Source: Mesorhizobium_K sp040049215
Lineage (GTDB): Bacteria > Pseudomonadota > Alphaproteobacteria > Rhizobiales > Rhizobiaceae
NCBI RefSeq assembly: GCF_040049215.1
Contig: NZ_JBDZDN010000003.1
Span: 124,001 to 188,000 of the forward strand
Direction: 5' to 3'
DNA length: 64,000 nt
Position numbers and translations under genes: made by a program. The first letter of the stretch is position 1, and each line of letters opens with the position of its first letter. The notes beneath the pieces were generated by a model. The model was not told where the DNA came from. It worked only from the letters and a program-made list of their open reading frames with translations, and did no database searches. This document shows, one piece after another, positions 45,515 through 54,641 of the stretch.

Positions 45515-47401
45515 ATGACAATGGCAATAGCCGCCGGTCGCGCTAGCCGCGCCATGACCCGCGAAGAGAAGAAAGTCATCTTCGCTTCTTCGCTCGGGAC
45601 GGTGTTCGAATGGTACGATTTCTATCTTTACGGTTCCCTGGCCGCTTTCATCGGCGCGGCCTTCTTCAGCGAGTATCCCGAAGCTACTCGCAACATCTTC
45701 GCGCTTCTGGCCTTCGCGGCGGGCTTTCTCGTGCGGCCCTTCGGCGCGCTTGTATTTGGCCGCATCGGCGACCTCGTCGGCCGTAAGTATACATTCCTGG
45801 TCACCATCTTGATCATGGGCCTTTCGACCTTCTTCGTCGGTCTCCTTCCAGGTTCGGCATCGATTGGCATCGCGGCTCCGATCATCCTGATAGGTCTGCG
45901 TATGCTGCAGGGTCTGGCGCTTGGCGGCGAATATGGCGGCGCCGCGACCTATGTCGCCGAGCACGCGCCCGATGACCGGCGCGGCTACTACACCTCCTGG
46001 ATCCAGACCACTGCGACGCTTGGCCTGTTCCTGTCGCTGATCATCATCCTGGTGGTCCAGACATATCTCGGCCCGGATACCTTCAAAGCCTGGGGTTGGC
46101 GCGTACCGTTCCTGCTTTCCTGCGTACTGCTCGGGGTTTCGGTGTGGATTCGTCTGTCGCTTAACGAATCGCCGACTTTCCAGAAGATGAAGGACGAGGG
46201 CAAGGGCTCCAAGGCGCCGCTTACCGAGGCCTTTGGCCAGTGGAAGAACGCCAGGATCGCGCTGCTTGCGCTGTTCGGCCTCACCGCCGGTCAGGCAGTG
46301 GTTTGGTATTCCGGCCAGTTCTACGCTCTGTTCTTCTTGCAGAATGTGCTCAAGGTCGATGCGCAGTCGGTCAACATCATGATCGCGATAGCGCTGCTTC
46401 TCGGCACTGGCTTCTTCGTGTTCTTCGGCTGGCTGTCGGACAAGATCGGCCGCAAGCCGATCATCATGGCGGGCCTGGCGCTGGCGATCTTCACCTACTT
46501 CCCGCTGTTCAAGGCGCTGACGTGGGCGGCCAATCCGGCTCTCGCCACGGCACAGGAGAATGTCCGGGCGACCGTGACGGCAGCGCCTGGCGACTGCAAG
46601 TTCCAGTTCAACCCGACCGGCACGGCGAAGTTCACCACGTCCTGCGACATCGCGACTGCGTTCCTGACCAAGAACTCGGTGCCCTACGACGTGGTCATGA
46701 CGGCCGCAGCGGGCACGCCGGCGACCGTCAAGATCGGCGAAGAGACCGTCGAGTCTTACGATGCAATCGCTGCAGGCGACCAGGCGAAGGCCAGCGAAGC
46801 GGCCTTCGCCAAGGCGGTCAACACCGCGCTGCAGGACAACGGCTATCCGCTGGTGCGCGACCCGGCCAAGGTCGCCGACCAGAAGCTTGATGCCCTGGTC
46901 GCCGCCAATCCGAAACTGGCGCTTGACGCTGCCGCGATCCGCGCCGGCGACAAGGCGATGGTTCCGGTCGAAACGGCGATCAAGGACAAGTTGATAACCG
47001 CCGAGGAAGCGGCTGGCGCGACCGAAGTGGCGGTCTACACGGTTCCCGGCGCCGGCGCCTTCAAGATGGTGGCCGATCCGGCAGCCGTGAACTGGACGAT
47101 GATCATTGCGATCCTGTTCGTACTCGTCGTCTATGTCACGATGGTCTATGGCCCAATCGCGGCGATCCTGGTCGAGATGTTCCCGACCCGCATCCGCTAT
47201 ACCGGCATGTCGCTGCCCTATCACATCGGCAACGGCTGGTTCGGCGGCCTGTTGCCGGCGACCGTCTTCGCCATGAGCGCGGCGGCCGGCGACATCTACT
47301 ACGGCCTATGGTACCCGATCGTGATTGCGGCGATGTCGCTCGTCATCGGCATGATCTTCGTCAGGGATACGCTCGGGACGGATCTGCACGCTAAAAACTG
47401 A
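45515..47401 (+). CDS. MHS-type MFS transporter with large periplasmic insert
   Basis: A 628-residue metabolite:H+ symporter. The MHS hallmarks are LGTVFEWYDFYLYGSLA in helix 1, GRIGDLVGRKYTF (A-motif) and LQGLALGGEYGGAATYVAEH after helix 4. Between helices 9 and 10, residues about 340-525 form an Ala/Asp/Lys-rich insert that the topology puts in the periplasm; it has one cysteine pair (Cys361, Cys377). Related MHS proteins carry a shorter version, so family length (430-560) is exceeded. It may bind substrate. AGGAGG precedes the ATG. A strong terminator follows. Confidence 0.88.
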   Translation: MTMAIAAGRASRAMTREEKKVIFASSLGTVFEWYDFYLYGSLAAFIGAAFFSEYPEATRNIFALLAFAAGFLVRPFGALVFGRIGDLVGRKYTFLVTILIMGLSTFFVGLLPGSASIGIAAPIILIGLRMLQGLALGGEYGGAATYVAEHAPDDRRGYYTSWIQTTATLGLFLSLIIILVVQTYLGPDTFKAWGWRVPFLLSCVLLGVSVWIRLSLNESPTFQKMKDEGKGSKAPLTEAFGQWKNARIALLALFGLTAGQAVVWYSGQFYALFFLQNVLKVDAQSVNIMIAIALLLGTGFFVFFGWLSDKIGRKPIIMAGLALAIFTYFPLFKALTWAANPALATAQENVRATVTAAPGDCKFQFNPTGTAKFTTSCDIATAFLTKNSVPYDVVMTAAAGTPATVKIGEETVESYDAIAAGDQAKASEAAFAKAVNTALQDNGYPLVRDPAKVADQKLDALVAANPKLALDAAAIRAGDKAMVPVETAIKDKLITAEEAAGATEVAVYTVPGAGAFKMVADPAAVNWTMIIAILFVLVVYVTMVYGPIAAILVEMFPTRIRYTGMSLPYHIGNGWFGGLLPATVFAMSAAAGDIYYGLWYPIVIAAMSLVIGMIFVRDTLGTDLHAKN

Positions 47402-47424
47402 GCAGCTTCGTTTCGTTGCTCTAA

Positions 47425-47460
47425 GACCCGGCGGGCGAGCCCGCCGGGTCTTGTTTTTTT
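47425..47460 (+). terminator. Rho-independent terminator after the MHS transporter
   Basis: GACCCGGCGGGC-GA-GCCCGCCGGGTC followed by TTGTTTTTTT, 24 bp after the stop codon. Confidence 0.93.
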
Positions 47461-47542
47461 GTTCCGGTTGTCGAACCGCTCGCCTATCCGATGCCCCGCC
47501 GTTAAGATCGCGGCGAAACAAAGCGCTGAAGGATCGGACCCC

Positions 47543-47941
47543 ATGAAAATCATCCCCTGCGGCAGCGTCGCTACCGTCTACCCGCCCGAGGCATATTTCA
47601 CCGGCAGGGTGCTGCAACAGCCGGTCATCGAGGCGGAGGCGCCGGCGCGGGTGCGCGCCGCGATGGTCAGCTTCGAGCCCGGAGCGCGAACCGCCTGGCA
47701 CACCCACCCGCTCGGCCAGACGCTGCACGTCACGGCGGGCGCCGGCCTAGTCCAGACCTGGGGCGGGGCGATCAAGGAGATCAAGGCCGGCGACGTCGTC
47801 TTCTTCGCGCCGGGCGAAAAGCACTGGCACGGCGCCGGCCCCAAGACGGCTATTACGCACCTCGCCATCCACGAGGCGCTCGACGGCGTTCATGTCGAAT
47901 GGCTGGAGAAGGTCTCGGACGAACAGTATTCCGCAAAGTGA
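47543..47941 (+). CDS. Cupin-domain protein (hydroxynitrile-lyase/carboxymuconolactone-associated type)
   Basis: A 132-residue single-domain cupin. Motif 1 is RTAWHTHPLGQTLHVTAG with the two His and a Gln in place of Glu. Motif 2 is PGEKHWHGAGP with the third His. Such cupins were described as manganese-dependent mandelonitrile lyases in a few bacteria, but most are of unknown function. The ATG at 47543 is the only sensible start. It is not obviously in an operon: a terminator lies upstream, and it converges on the aminotransferase gene. Confidence 0.85.
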   Translation: MKIIPCGSVATVYPPEAYFTGRVLQQPVIEAEAPARVRAAMVSFEPGARTAWHTHPLGQTLHVTAGAGLVQTWGGAIKEIKAGDVVFFAPGEKHWHGAGPKTAITHLAIHEALDGVHVEWLEKVSDEQYSAK

Positions 47942-47992
47942 AACGGCGGAGCCGAAGCCCCGCCGTCATATCGTGAAGTGTTGCCGCCCGGC

Positions 47993-49195
47993 TTAGCTCA
48001 GCGAACCCGTGAAGCGCTGGATGCGCGTGCAGGCCTCTTCGAGCAACGCCTCCGACGTGGCGTAGGAGATGCGGAAGTTGGGGCCTAGCCCGAAGGCCGC
48101 GCCGAACACCACCGCGACGCCCTCGGCTTCCAGCAGTTCCGAACAGAAGGTTTCGTCGTTGTCGATCACCTTGCCGCCAGGCGTCTTCTTGCCGATCAGT
48201 CCGGTGCAGGACGGGTAGACGTAGAACGCGCCTTCCGGCGAAGGGCAGGTGATGCCGCGCGCCTGGTTCAGCATCGACACGACGAGATCGCGGCGGTTCT
48301 GGAAGATCGTCTTGTTCCTGGCGATGAAGTCCTGCGGTCCGTTGAGCGCCTCGACCGAAGCCCACTGCGCGATGGTGCAGGCACCCGAGGTCTGCTGGCC
48401 CTGGATCATGTCCATCGCCTTGATGAGCGGGATGGCGCCAGCCGCATAGCCGATGCGCCACCCGGTCATGGCATAGGCCTTCGACACGCCGTTCATGGTC
48501 AGCGTGCGCTCGTATAGGTTCGGCTCGACCTCGGCGATCGTCTTGAAGACGAAATCGCCATAGGTCAGGTGCTCGTACATGTCGTCGGTCAGAACCCAGA
48601 CATGCGGATGCTTGAGCAGCACGTCGGCCAGCGCCCTGAGTTCGGACTCGCTGTAGGCCGCGCCCGACGGATTCGAGGGCGAGTTCATCAGGAGCCACTT
48701 GGTCTTTGGCGTGATGACCTTCTCCAGCGCCTGCGCCGTCAGCTTGAAGCCGTTGTCGATGCTGGTCTCGGCAAACACCGACGTGCCGCCGCAGATCGCC
48801 ACCATCTCCGGATAGCTGACCCAGTAGGGCCTGGGGATAATGACTTCATCGCCGGGGTTAAGCGTCGCCATGAAGGCGTTGAAAAGAATCTGCTTTCCCC
48901 CGGTGCCGACGATTGTCTGCTCCGGCCTGTAGTCGAGATTGTTCTCGCGCTTGAATTTTTTCGCGATCGCCTCGCGCAGCGGCGCGATGCCCGATACCGG
49001 CGGATACTTGGTCTCGCCCCGGCGGATCGCGTCGATTGCCGCGTTCTTGATGTTGTCCGGCGTGTCGAAATCGGGCTCTCCGGCGCCCAGTCCGATCACG
49101 TCGCGGCCGGCATTTTTCAGCTCGCGCGCTTTCTGCGTGACCGCGATTGTCGCGGAGGGCTTAACGCGCGAAAGGGCATCGGCAAGAAAGGCCAT
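47993..49195 (-). CDS. aatA: Aspartate aminotransferase (class I, Ib type)
   Basis: A 400-residue PLP enzyme interconverting aspartate and oxaloacetate with 2-oxoglutarate/glutamate. It opens with LSRVKPSATIAVTQKARELK, typical of the alphaproteobacterial AspAT. NSPSNPSGAAYSESEL contains the PLP-contacting Asn, MNGVSKAYAMTGWRIGYAAG the Schiff-base Lys, and the C-terminal arginine for the substrate carboxylate lies in NFRISYATS. In some relatives the enzyme also acts on prephenate; sequence alone does not decide. Confidence 0.92.
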   Translation of the reverse strand: MAFLADALSRVKPSATIAVTQKARELKNAGRDVIGLGAGEPDFDTPDNIKNAAIDAIRRGETKYPPVSGIAPLREAIAKKFKRENNLDYRPEQTIVGTGGKQILFNAFMATLNPGDEVIIPRPYWVSYPEMVAICGGTSVFAETSIDNGFKLTAQALEKVITPKTKWLLMNSPSNPSGAAYSESELRALADVLLKHPHVWVLTDDMYEHLTYGDFVFKTIAEVEPNLYERTLTMNGVSKAYAMTGWRIGYAAGAIPLIKAMDMIQGQQTSGACTIAQWASVEALNGPQDFIARNKTIFQNRRDLVVSMLNQARGITCPSPEGAFYVYPSCTGLIGKKTPGGKVIDNDETFCSELLEAEGVAVVFGAAFGLGPNFRISYATSEALLEEACTRIQRFTGSLS

Positions 49196-49390
49196 GACGG
49201 AAAAAGACTCCATTGAGAGGATGGTGCGGTCTCGCGACCGCGGCTCTCTTTAGTCCCATACCATCGACAATCGCAAGGGTTTCGCGGGGCTTGGACCGCA
49301 GGTTTCCGGCCTCTGCCCCGGGTTGGCCATGTGTTAACGACCGGTAAAACCTTGCGCGTCCATAGTGCGGCCCCGGCCTGGTCCGGAGGC

Positions 49391-50317
49391 ATGGGCGGAG
49401 TGACGAGTAGCGTGTCGAGCAGCATCGGATCCCATATCATCCGCGGGGATGACGGCGTCTCGACGGCTGCGTGGGGACCGTTTCTACTGAAGAGTGCGTT
49501 TCAGCCGATCTTCGCATTCGAGGGCGGCAAGCTCGTCCCCGCTGGCTTCGAGGCGCTGCTGAGGCCGTTCCGCGACGGCGAGGCGTGGACGCCTTTGACC
49601 TTCCTCCACAGCCTCCCGATTGCCGAGCGGATCGTCGTCGAGAACCTTTGTCACGCACTGCATCTCATGAATGCTTCCGCCTGCCTGCCGGCCGGCGCGG
49701 CGATCTTCATCAATTTCGACCCGTCGGTATTCACCGACCATGCCGTCGCCGAGACGGCGATACGGGAGATGCGCGCCGTCCTCGCCGAGACCGGCATCGA
49801 TCCCCATCGCGTGGTCTGCGAGGTGACCGAGAAGCAGACGGTCTCGCAGGAGGTTCTGTTTGCCCTGGTGACGTCGCTGAAGGGGAGCGGTTTCCGCATC
49901 GCCATCGACGACTACGGCTCGGAGGATTCCGACATGCGCCGGATCCACGACCTGCATCCCGATATCGTCAAGTTCGATGCGGAATGGATCGCGCGGCTCA
50001 TGGATTCCGGTCCCGGCTACGGGCTGCTTGCCACCATGGTTTCGACCTTCGCCGAGCAGGGAATCCGAACCGTCTTCGAAGGCATCGAGGAGGATTGGCA
50101 GATCGAACTCGCCGAAAAGGCCGGTGTCGAGATGCTGCAGGGTTTTGCGCTGGCGCGGCCCGAACTCGTGCCGACGAGCTTTGCCGCTCTCATCCAGCCC
50201 GCCCCGCCTGAGCGCCATCCGCACCACGCTCCCGCGTTCGGCGAGCCCGCGCAGAATCGCGCGGCCGGGGAATTGCGCCATGCGAAAGCGTTCGGACGCA
50301 GGTCGAAGCCGCGATGA
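49391..50317 (+). CDS. EAL-domain c-di-GMP phosphodiesterase
   Basis: A 308-residue stand-alone EAL protein. The catalytic set is mostly complete: GFEALLR (EAL), INFDPS (Asn), CEVTEKQ (Glu), IDDYGSE (DD pair; canonical is DDFGTG), VKFDAEW (Lys), VFEGIEE (Glu) and LQGFALARP. Loop 6 (DYGSEDSD) departs from the consensus, so activity is probable but not certain. There is no sensor domain. Start uncertain: ATG 49391 has GGAGG very close, while GTG 49331 lacks one. The stop overlaps the second EAL gene (ATGA). Confidence 0.85.
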   Translation: MGGVTSSVSSSIGSHIIRGDDGVSTAAWGPFLLKSAFQPIFAFEGGKLVPAGFEALLRPFRDGEAWTPLTFLHSLPIAERIVVENLCHALHLMNASACLPAGAAIFINFDPSVFTDHAVAETAIREMRAVLAETGIDPHRVVCEVTEKQTVSQEVLFALVTSLKGSGFRIAIDDYGSEDSDMRRIHDLHPDIVKFDAEWIARLMDSGPGYGLLATMVSTFAEQGIRTVFEGIEEDWQIELAEKAGVEMLQGFALARPELVPTSFAALIQPAPPERHPHHAPAFGEPAQNRAAGELRHAKAFGRRSKPR

Positions 50318-51165
50318 ATACGGATGCCGAACTCCAGGCAAGGCTCGACGACGCGATCATGGTCGACGAGATCGGAATCGAGAGCGGCGGCTACGGCATC
50401 TACCGCCTGCGAACCCTGTACCAGCCGATCTTTGAACGGCGTGGCCGCGAGTTGCATGCCGTCGCGGTCGAGGGAACGGTGGCGCCCTTCATTGCCGGGG
50501 AAGAGGTGCCATCCGAGATATTCCTCGCCGCTGTCTCCCCCGACGATCTCGAGTTCATCGAGCAGATGAGCCTTGTGCTGCCCGTGCGCAATCACGGCAA
50601 TATCGGCTTCCCCACGCTCGAACTGGTCGTCGGCTTGCGTTCCGGCGAAAGCGTACCGGGAGCAGCGATCGACCGCGTCCACTTGATCGCGGCCGCAAGC
50701 GCCGAAACCGAGCTCGATCCGGGCCTCGTCATATTAGCGCTGACCGAGCCGCCCGTGCAGGACGGCACGCTGCTGCCGCGTCTTGCCGCCCAGATGCGCG
50801 GCCGTCTGCGGATCGCGATCGGCGATTTCGGCGCCGGCCGCTGGACGGACGGGCAGATGGACGCTCTCGTGCCCGAAATCGTCGGGATCGACGGCGACTG
50901 GTTCCAGAAAGTCTGCCGCGACGCCACCACCGTCAGGCTGTTCGATTCAGTCGTGGCGCGGCTGCGGGAACGCGGTTCGAGGGTGCTGGTTGCCGGCATC
51001 GAGAACGAGGAGCAACTAAGCGTGGCCCTGCGGGCAGGCGCCGACCTCGTCCAGGGCCTGCATCTCGCTCCGCCCGCGCATGTCGGCACGGTGTTTGACG
51101 AAACGCCTCTCCCGATTGCGGAGAAGCTCGGCGGAGCCCGCAAGATATTGCCGCTTTTCGGCTGA
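50314..51165 (+). CDS. Degenerate EAL-domain protein
   Basis: A 283-residue EAL fold that has lost catalysis. The EAL triad reads AVEGTVAP, the Asn and first Glu positions are not recognisable, and the DDFG segment is IGDFGAG with the first Asp gone. The late segments VAGIENEEQ and LVQGLHLAPP keep the fold. It is translationally coupled to the active-looking EAL gene just before it. An inactive EAL usually binds c-di-GMP or a protein partner, so a regulatory subunit role is plausible. It begins with a ~40-residue extension. Confidence 0.78.
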   Translation: MNTDAELQARLDDAIMVDEIGIESGGYGIYRLRTLYQPIFERRGRELHAVAVEGTVAPFIAGEEVPSEIFLAAVSPDDLEFIEQMSLVLPVRNHGNIGFPTLELVVGLRSGESVPGAAIDRVHLIAAASAETELDPGLVILALTEPPVQDGTLLPRLAAQMRGRLRIAIGDFGAGRWTDGQMDALVPEIVGIDGDWFQKVCRDATTVRLFDSVVARLRERGSRVLVAGIENEEQLSVALRAGADLVQGLHLAPPAHVGTVFDETPLPIAEKLGGARKILPLFG

Positions 51166-51258
51166 CGCATCATCGGCACTGATCGGTACGCAAAGAAAAA
51201 TCGTTGGATGAGTTCCATCCAGCGAGGCAATGATCCGCTTGACGAATGAGGGACGGTC

Positions 51259-51870
51259 ATGACGACGATCTATGGGATGGCCGACAGCGGCAACTGCTAC
51301 AAGCCGCGGTTGATGATGGCGAAGCTGGGCAGGCCGTTCCGGCATGTCGAGGTCAGCTCGCATGACGGAGGCACGCGCGCGGATGCCTTCACAGCCAAGA
51401 ATCCGAACGCCATGGTGCCGCTGTTCGAATTCGACGACGGCCGCCTGCTGGCCGAATCCAACGCGATGCTGCTGCATCTGGGGGAGGGGACGCGCTTTCT
51501 CCCGAAAGACGCTTACGAGCGTGCGCTTGCCTATCAGTGGCTGTTCTTCGAGCAGTACAGCCATGAGCCCTATATAGCCGTTCGGCGCGCCTTGCTGACC
51601 TTCCCGAACCGAAAGAAGGACGCGACCCCCGAGCGTCTTGCGCTGACGCTGGAGCGCGGCAACAAGGCATTGCGGGTCATGGAACGGCGCCTTGCGGAAG
51701 CGCCATTTTTCGCCGGCCCGGCGTTCAGCGTCGCCGACATCGCGCTCTACGCCTACACGCATGTGGCGGGCGAGGGCGGCTTCGAACTCGGCGCCTATCC
51801 GGCTGTCATGGCCTGGCTGAACCGCGTCGAGCAGGATCCGGGCCATGTGCCGATGGACTGGCTGCCCTGA
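51259..51870 (+). CDS. Glutathione S-transferase family protein
   Basis: A 203-residue GST. The N-terminal thioredoxin fold has TIYGMADSGNCYKPRLMMAK (putative active-site Ser/Cys at SGNC), then NAMVPLFEFDDGRLLAESNA with the cis-Pro and the glutathione-binding ES pair. The C-terminal helical domain has FSVADIALYAYTHVAGEGGF, the structural N-capping segment of GSTs. The role (detoxification or peroxide defence) is general. GAGGGACGG precedes the ATG. Confidence 0.9.
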   Translation: MTTIYGMADSGNCYKPRLMMAKLGRPFRHVEVSSHDGGTRADAFTAKNPNAMVPLFEFDDGRLLAESNAMLLHLGEGTRFLPKDAYERALAYQWLFFEQYSHEPYIAVRRALLTFPNRKKDATPERLALTLERGNKALRVMERRLAEAPFFAGPAFSVADIALYAYTHVAGEGGFELGAYPAVMAWLNRVEQDPGHVPMDWLP

Positions 51871-51930
51871 GCTTTGCCGATTGAGCGCTGCCGAAACTCA
51901 ACTGGTCCGGCATGCGCCGCGCAAACAAAA

Positions 51931-51952
51931 AGGCGGGGCAAAACCCCGCCTT
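51931..51952. terminator. Bidirectional terminator between GST and cold-shock genes
   Basis: AGGCGGGG-CAAAA-CCCCGCCTT; on the minus strand the stem is followed by TTTTTGTTTG, on the plus strand only by TTCC. It serves convergent gst and csp transcripts. Confidence 0.7.
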
Positions 51953-52115
51953 CCGCTTCCAAGGTGACTGACCGGGAGCATCCGGTCCGATACCGCAGCA
52001 ATCCGCTGATCGGCAACTCGGACCTTTTGCGGCCATCGCGCGCCACTGGTGCGGCCGTCAGTACATCCGTGACATGCCGCGCGCTCCGGTGTGACCCGGG
52101 AACGCGCGTTTCAGG

Positions 52116-52328
52116 TCAGCCTGCCTTGGACAGAGATCCAGCAGCGGACTTGCCGGTGCGGCGGTCCTGCTCGATCTCGAAGTTGATCTTCTGGCCCTCG
52201 GCCAGGCTCGACATGCCGGCACGCTCGACGGCTGAGATGTGGACGAAAACGTCCGGTCCGCCGGCGTCGGGCTGGATAAAGCCGAAGCCCTTGGTGGCGT
52301 TGAACCACTTTACGGTTCCAGTTGCCAT
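52116..52328 (-). CDS. Cold-shock protein (CspA family)
   Basis: A 70-residue single-stranded nucleic-acid-binding protein. KWFNATKGFGFIQPD contains RNP1 and DVFVHISAVERAG contains RNP2. It should melt RNA structure after cold or in stationary phase. The ~180 bp upstream of the start hold no gene and are probably a long 5' leader, as common for csp genes. A close relative lies at 55760. Confidence 0.94.
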   Translation of the reverse strand: MATGTVKWFNATKGFGFIQPDAGGPDVFVHISAVERAGMSSLAEGQKINFEIEQDRRTGKSAAGSLSKAG

Positions 52329-52512
52329 GTGAATTCCTCGTGTTTGCTACGTTGTAGAATGGCGAAGGTTTAGCTTGCGCCGTTTGGTATCGAGATTTTG
52401 GAGATAGACGTCAGCAAACGCGGGTAGCGTGGTTCTGGATCGATCGGCCGAAATTTCAACACACCGCATATAGGCAGGCTCTCGGAAAAAGGCAAGCCTC
52501 GGGTAGCGTTGA

Positions 52513-53412
52513 TCATTTCGCCGTGAGCTTGACGCCGTTCATGCCGGCGATGACGTCCGACAGCATCGGGACGAAGTCCTCGGCGCGCCCGGCGCCCGCC
52601 GCCAGCGCGAAGGAATTGCGCACGGCCGCCCCGAGCGGATTGACCGTGCCGGATGCGTTCGCGTAGCCCGACAGGTAGGTCATGTCCTTGAGCGCGTTGG
52701 CGATCGTGAAGCGGTGGGCGTTCGGGTCTCGCTCCAGCACCCAGGTGAAGAAGGTGCGGTAGAAGGGGCAGTCCATGCGGCCATCGCGGATGACGCTGTC
52801 GAAGACCTGCGGCGTCAGCCCCGCCTTGGCGCCGAGCGTCAGTGCTTCCGAATAGAGCGCGGCATAACCCATCGCAATGAAATTGTTGAGCAGCTTCATC
52901 GTGTGGCCGCTGCCGACCGGACCGGTGCGCACGATCCGCCCGGCGAACTTCTCAAGCACGGGCCTGATGCGGTCGAAGGTGGCGTCGTCGCCTCCCGCCA
53001 TCACGTCGAGCGTCCCGGCCTCGGCGTCCTTGGGCGTGCGCGACAGCGGCGTGTCGACGAGCGTGATGCCCTGGGGCGCCAGCTGGGCGGCGAGCTTCAC
53101 CGTGGATGACGGGTCGGACGTCGAGCAATCGCACACGATGAGCTCTTTGCCCGCCGATGCAAGGCCGCCCGGACCAGTCAAGGTCGCCTCGACCTGCGGA
53201 CTTCCGGTCACGCACAGCACGACGATGTCGCTTTGGGCGGCAAGCTCGTGAAGGTCCGCCGCTTCCCTGGCGCCGCGGCTTTTCAAATCCTCCACCGGCT
53301 CCCGGTTGCGGTGCGCGACGATCGTCAGCGGGTGGCCCTTCTCGACGATATTCTTGGCCATGCCGTGCCCCATCAGCCCGACGCCCACAAAGCCTACGCG
53401 ATCCAGTGCCAT
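52513..53412 (-). CDS. Beta-hydroxyacid dehydrogenase (HIBADH family)
   Basis: A 299-residue NAD(P)-dependent oxidoreductase. VGFVGVGLMGHGMAKNIVEK is the Rossmann nucleotide loop, DTPLSRTPKDAEAGTLDVMA the substrate-binding segment (canonical DAPVSGGxxGAxxGTL), and the catalytic Lys lies in GSGHTMKLLNNF. The SRTP replacement of SGG sets it apart from classic hydroxyisobutyrate or tartronate semialdehyde reductases, so the substrate is open. GGAGG five bases before the ATG at 53412 decides the start. Confidence 0.87.
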   Translation of the reverse strand: MALDRVGFVGVGLMGHGMAKNIVEKGHPLTIVAHRNREPVEDLKSRGAREAADLHELAAQSDIVVLCVTGSPQVEATLTGPGGLASAGKELIVCDCSTSDPSSTVKLAAQLAPQGITLVDTPLSRTPKDAEAGTLDVMAGGDDATFDRIRPVLEKFAGRIVRTGPVGSGHTMKLLNNFIAMGYAALYSEALTLGAKAGLTPQVFDSVIRDGRMDCPFYRTFFTWVLERDPNAHRFTIANALKDMTYLSGYANASGTVNPLGAAVRNSFALAAGAGRAEDFVPMLSDVIAGMNGVKLTAK

Positions 53413-53566
53413 GCTATCCTCCATCATGAGCAGCGAACCTTATGCGGTTTGCCGCGCCGCGTCACCCGCGAGGCCGCCCTAACTGCGTCCAATTTCGGCC
53501 GCAATGAAACTTGTGCCTGTGTGCTGCCGTTGAGGACGACGGATGCGGGTTCCGAAGGAGGCAACG

Positions 53567-53890
53567 ATGAAAATAGTCCTGTTAGCGCTGAGTCTTGTGC
53601 TCGTGTCATTCCAGGCACAGGCAATCTCACGCTACAATTCGACCTCGATGAGTTGCGGCGAGATCAAGGCAACCGTGCGCGCGGAGGGCGCGGTGATCCT
53701 GCGCTGGCGCGGCAACAGCGGCATCCTGCGCTATGGCCGCTTCGTTGCGCATGGCGGCTTCTGCGAGTCAGGCACGCGCGCCGAAACGTCCTACGTGCCC
53801 TCGGCCGACCGCAAGTCCTGCGCGGTGCGAGAATGCAAATACTGGGATCCCGACGACGACTTCATCTGGCGCCCCCACTTCCGGGATTGA
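53567..53890 (+). CDS. Small secreted cysteine-containing protein
   Basis: A 107-residue protein with a clear signal peptide (MKIVLLALSLVLVSFQAQA). The mature part has four cysteines (MSCGE, GFCES, KSCAV, RECKY), suggesting two disulfides, and ends FIWRPHFRD. I know similar rhizobial hypotheticals but no function. GAAGGAGG before the ATG decides the start. It converges on ogt with 1 bp between the stop codons. Confidence 0.78.
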   Translation: MKIVLLALSLVLVSFQAQAISRYNSTSMSCGEIKATVRAEGAVILRWRGNSGILRYGRFVAHGGFCESGTRAETSYVPSADRKSCAVRECKYWDPDDDFIWRPHFRD

Positions 53891-53891
53891 C

Positions 53892-54473
53892 CTAGAAACC
53901 GAACGACTGCTGCGGGGCGGGCGCGGGTCCGACCCGCACGCCTTCGAGCGCCAGCATCTTTTCCTTGGTCGTAGAGCCGCCGGGCGCCGAGAAGCCGCCG
54001 ATCTTGCCTCCCGCCGCGAGGATGCGATGGCAAGGGATGACCAGCGGCACCGGATTGGCGCCGAGCGCCTGCCCGGTTTCGCGCGGCAGCCCCGCCTGGC
54101 CCGCGCGCTTGGCCAATTCGCCATAGGTGGTGGTTTCGCCGAAGCGCAGCTTGCGCGCGGCTTCATAGATGGCGCGGTTGAAATCGTCGATGCCGGAAAG
54201 ATCGACCGGCACGCGCGAAAAATCGATCTCTTCGCCCACCGCATAAGCCTTTACGTCGCGGATCAGGTCGACGACCCATGGCGGCTGCTCGCCTTCATGT
54301 CGCCCGGCGGCATCGCCGGACGGCGCATGCTTCTCCAGCCGGCGCTCGACCGCAGCGCGTTCCCGCTGGAACAGGCAAAGCCGCGTCAGGCCGATCCCGT
54401 TCCAGGCGATGCCGACGAAGCCTAGCGCGGTTTCGAAAACCGCATGGCCGATGGGCGTTGATGAGGTGTTCAC
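53892..54473 (-). CDS. ogt: Methylated-DNA-[protein]-cysteine S-methyltransferase
   Basis: A 193-residue DNA repair protein that moves a methyl group from O6-methylguanine to its own cysteine. The active-site PCHRI is in NPVPLVIPCHRILAAGGKIG, followed by GGFSAPGG; the DNA-binding helix precedes it (TTYGELAKRAG). The N-terminal domain is Ogt-like, with no Ada zinc domain. Confidence 0.93.
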   Translation of the reverse strand: MNTSSTPIGHAVFETALGFVGIAWNGIGLTRLCLFQRERAAVERRLEKHAPSGDAAGRHEGEQPPWVVDLIRDVKAYAVGEEIDFSRVPVDLSGIDDFNRAIYEAARKLRFGETTTYGELAKRAGQAGLPRETGQALGANPVPLVIPCHRILAAGGKIGGFSAPGGSTTKEKMLALEGVRVGPAPAPQQSFGF

Positions 54474-54641
54474 GATCGTCGTCCTGGCTTGGGAGGTCTA
54501 GTACAAATCGAGAACAGTATGGCATTTTCGGCCTGCTGCCGCCACCCGAAACCTGCGACGCAGCCGCGGATTGCCCCTCCGGGCCTGCTGGTGTAAGGAC
54601 GTTTCGGGACGGGACCACGACCAACAGCCAGAGCGCGGCCT

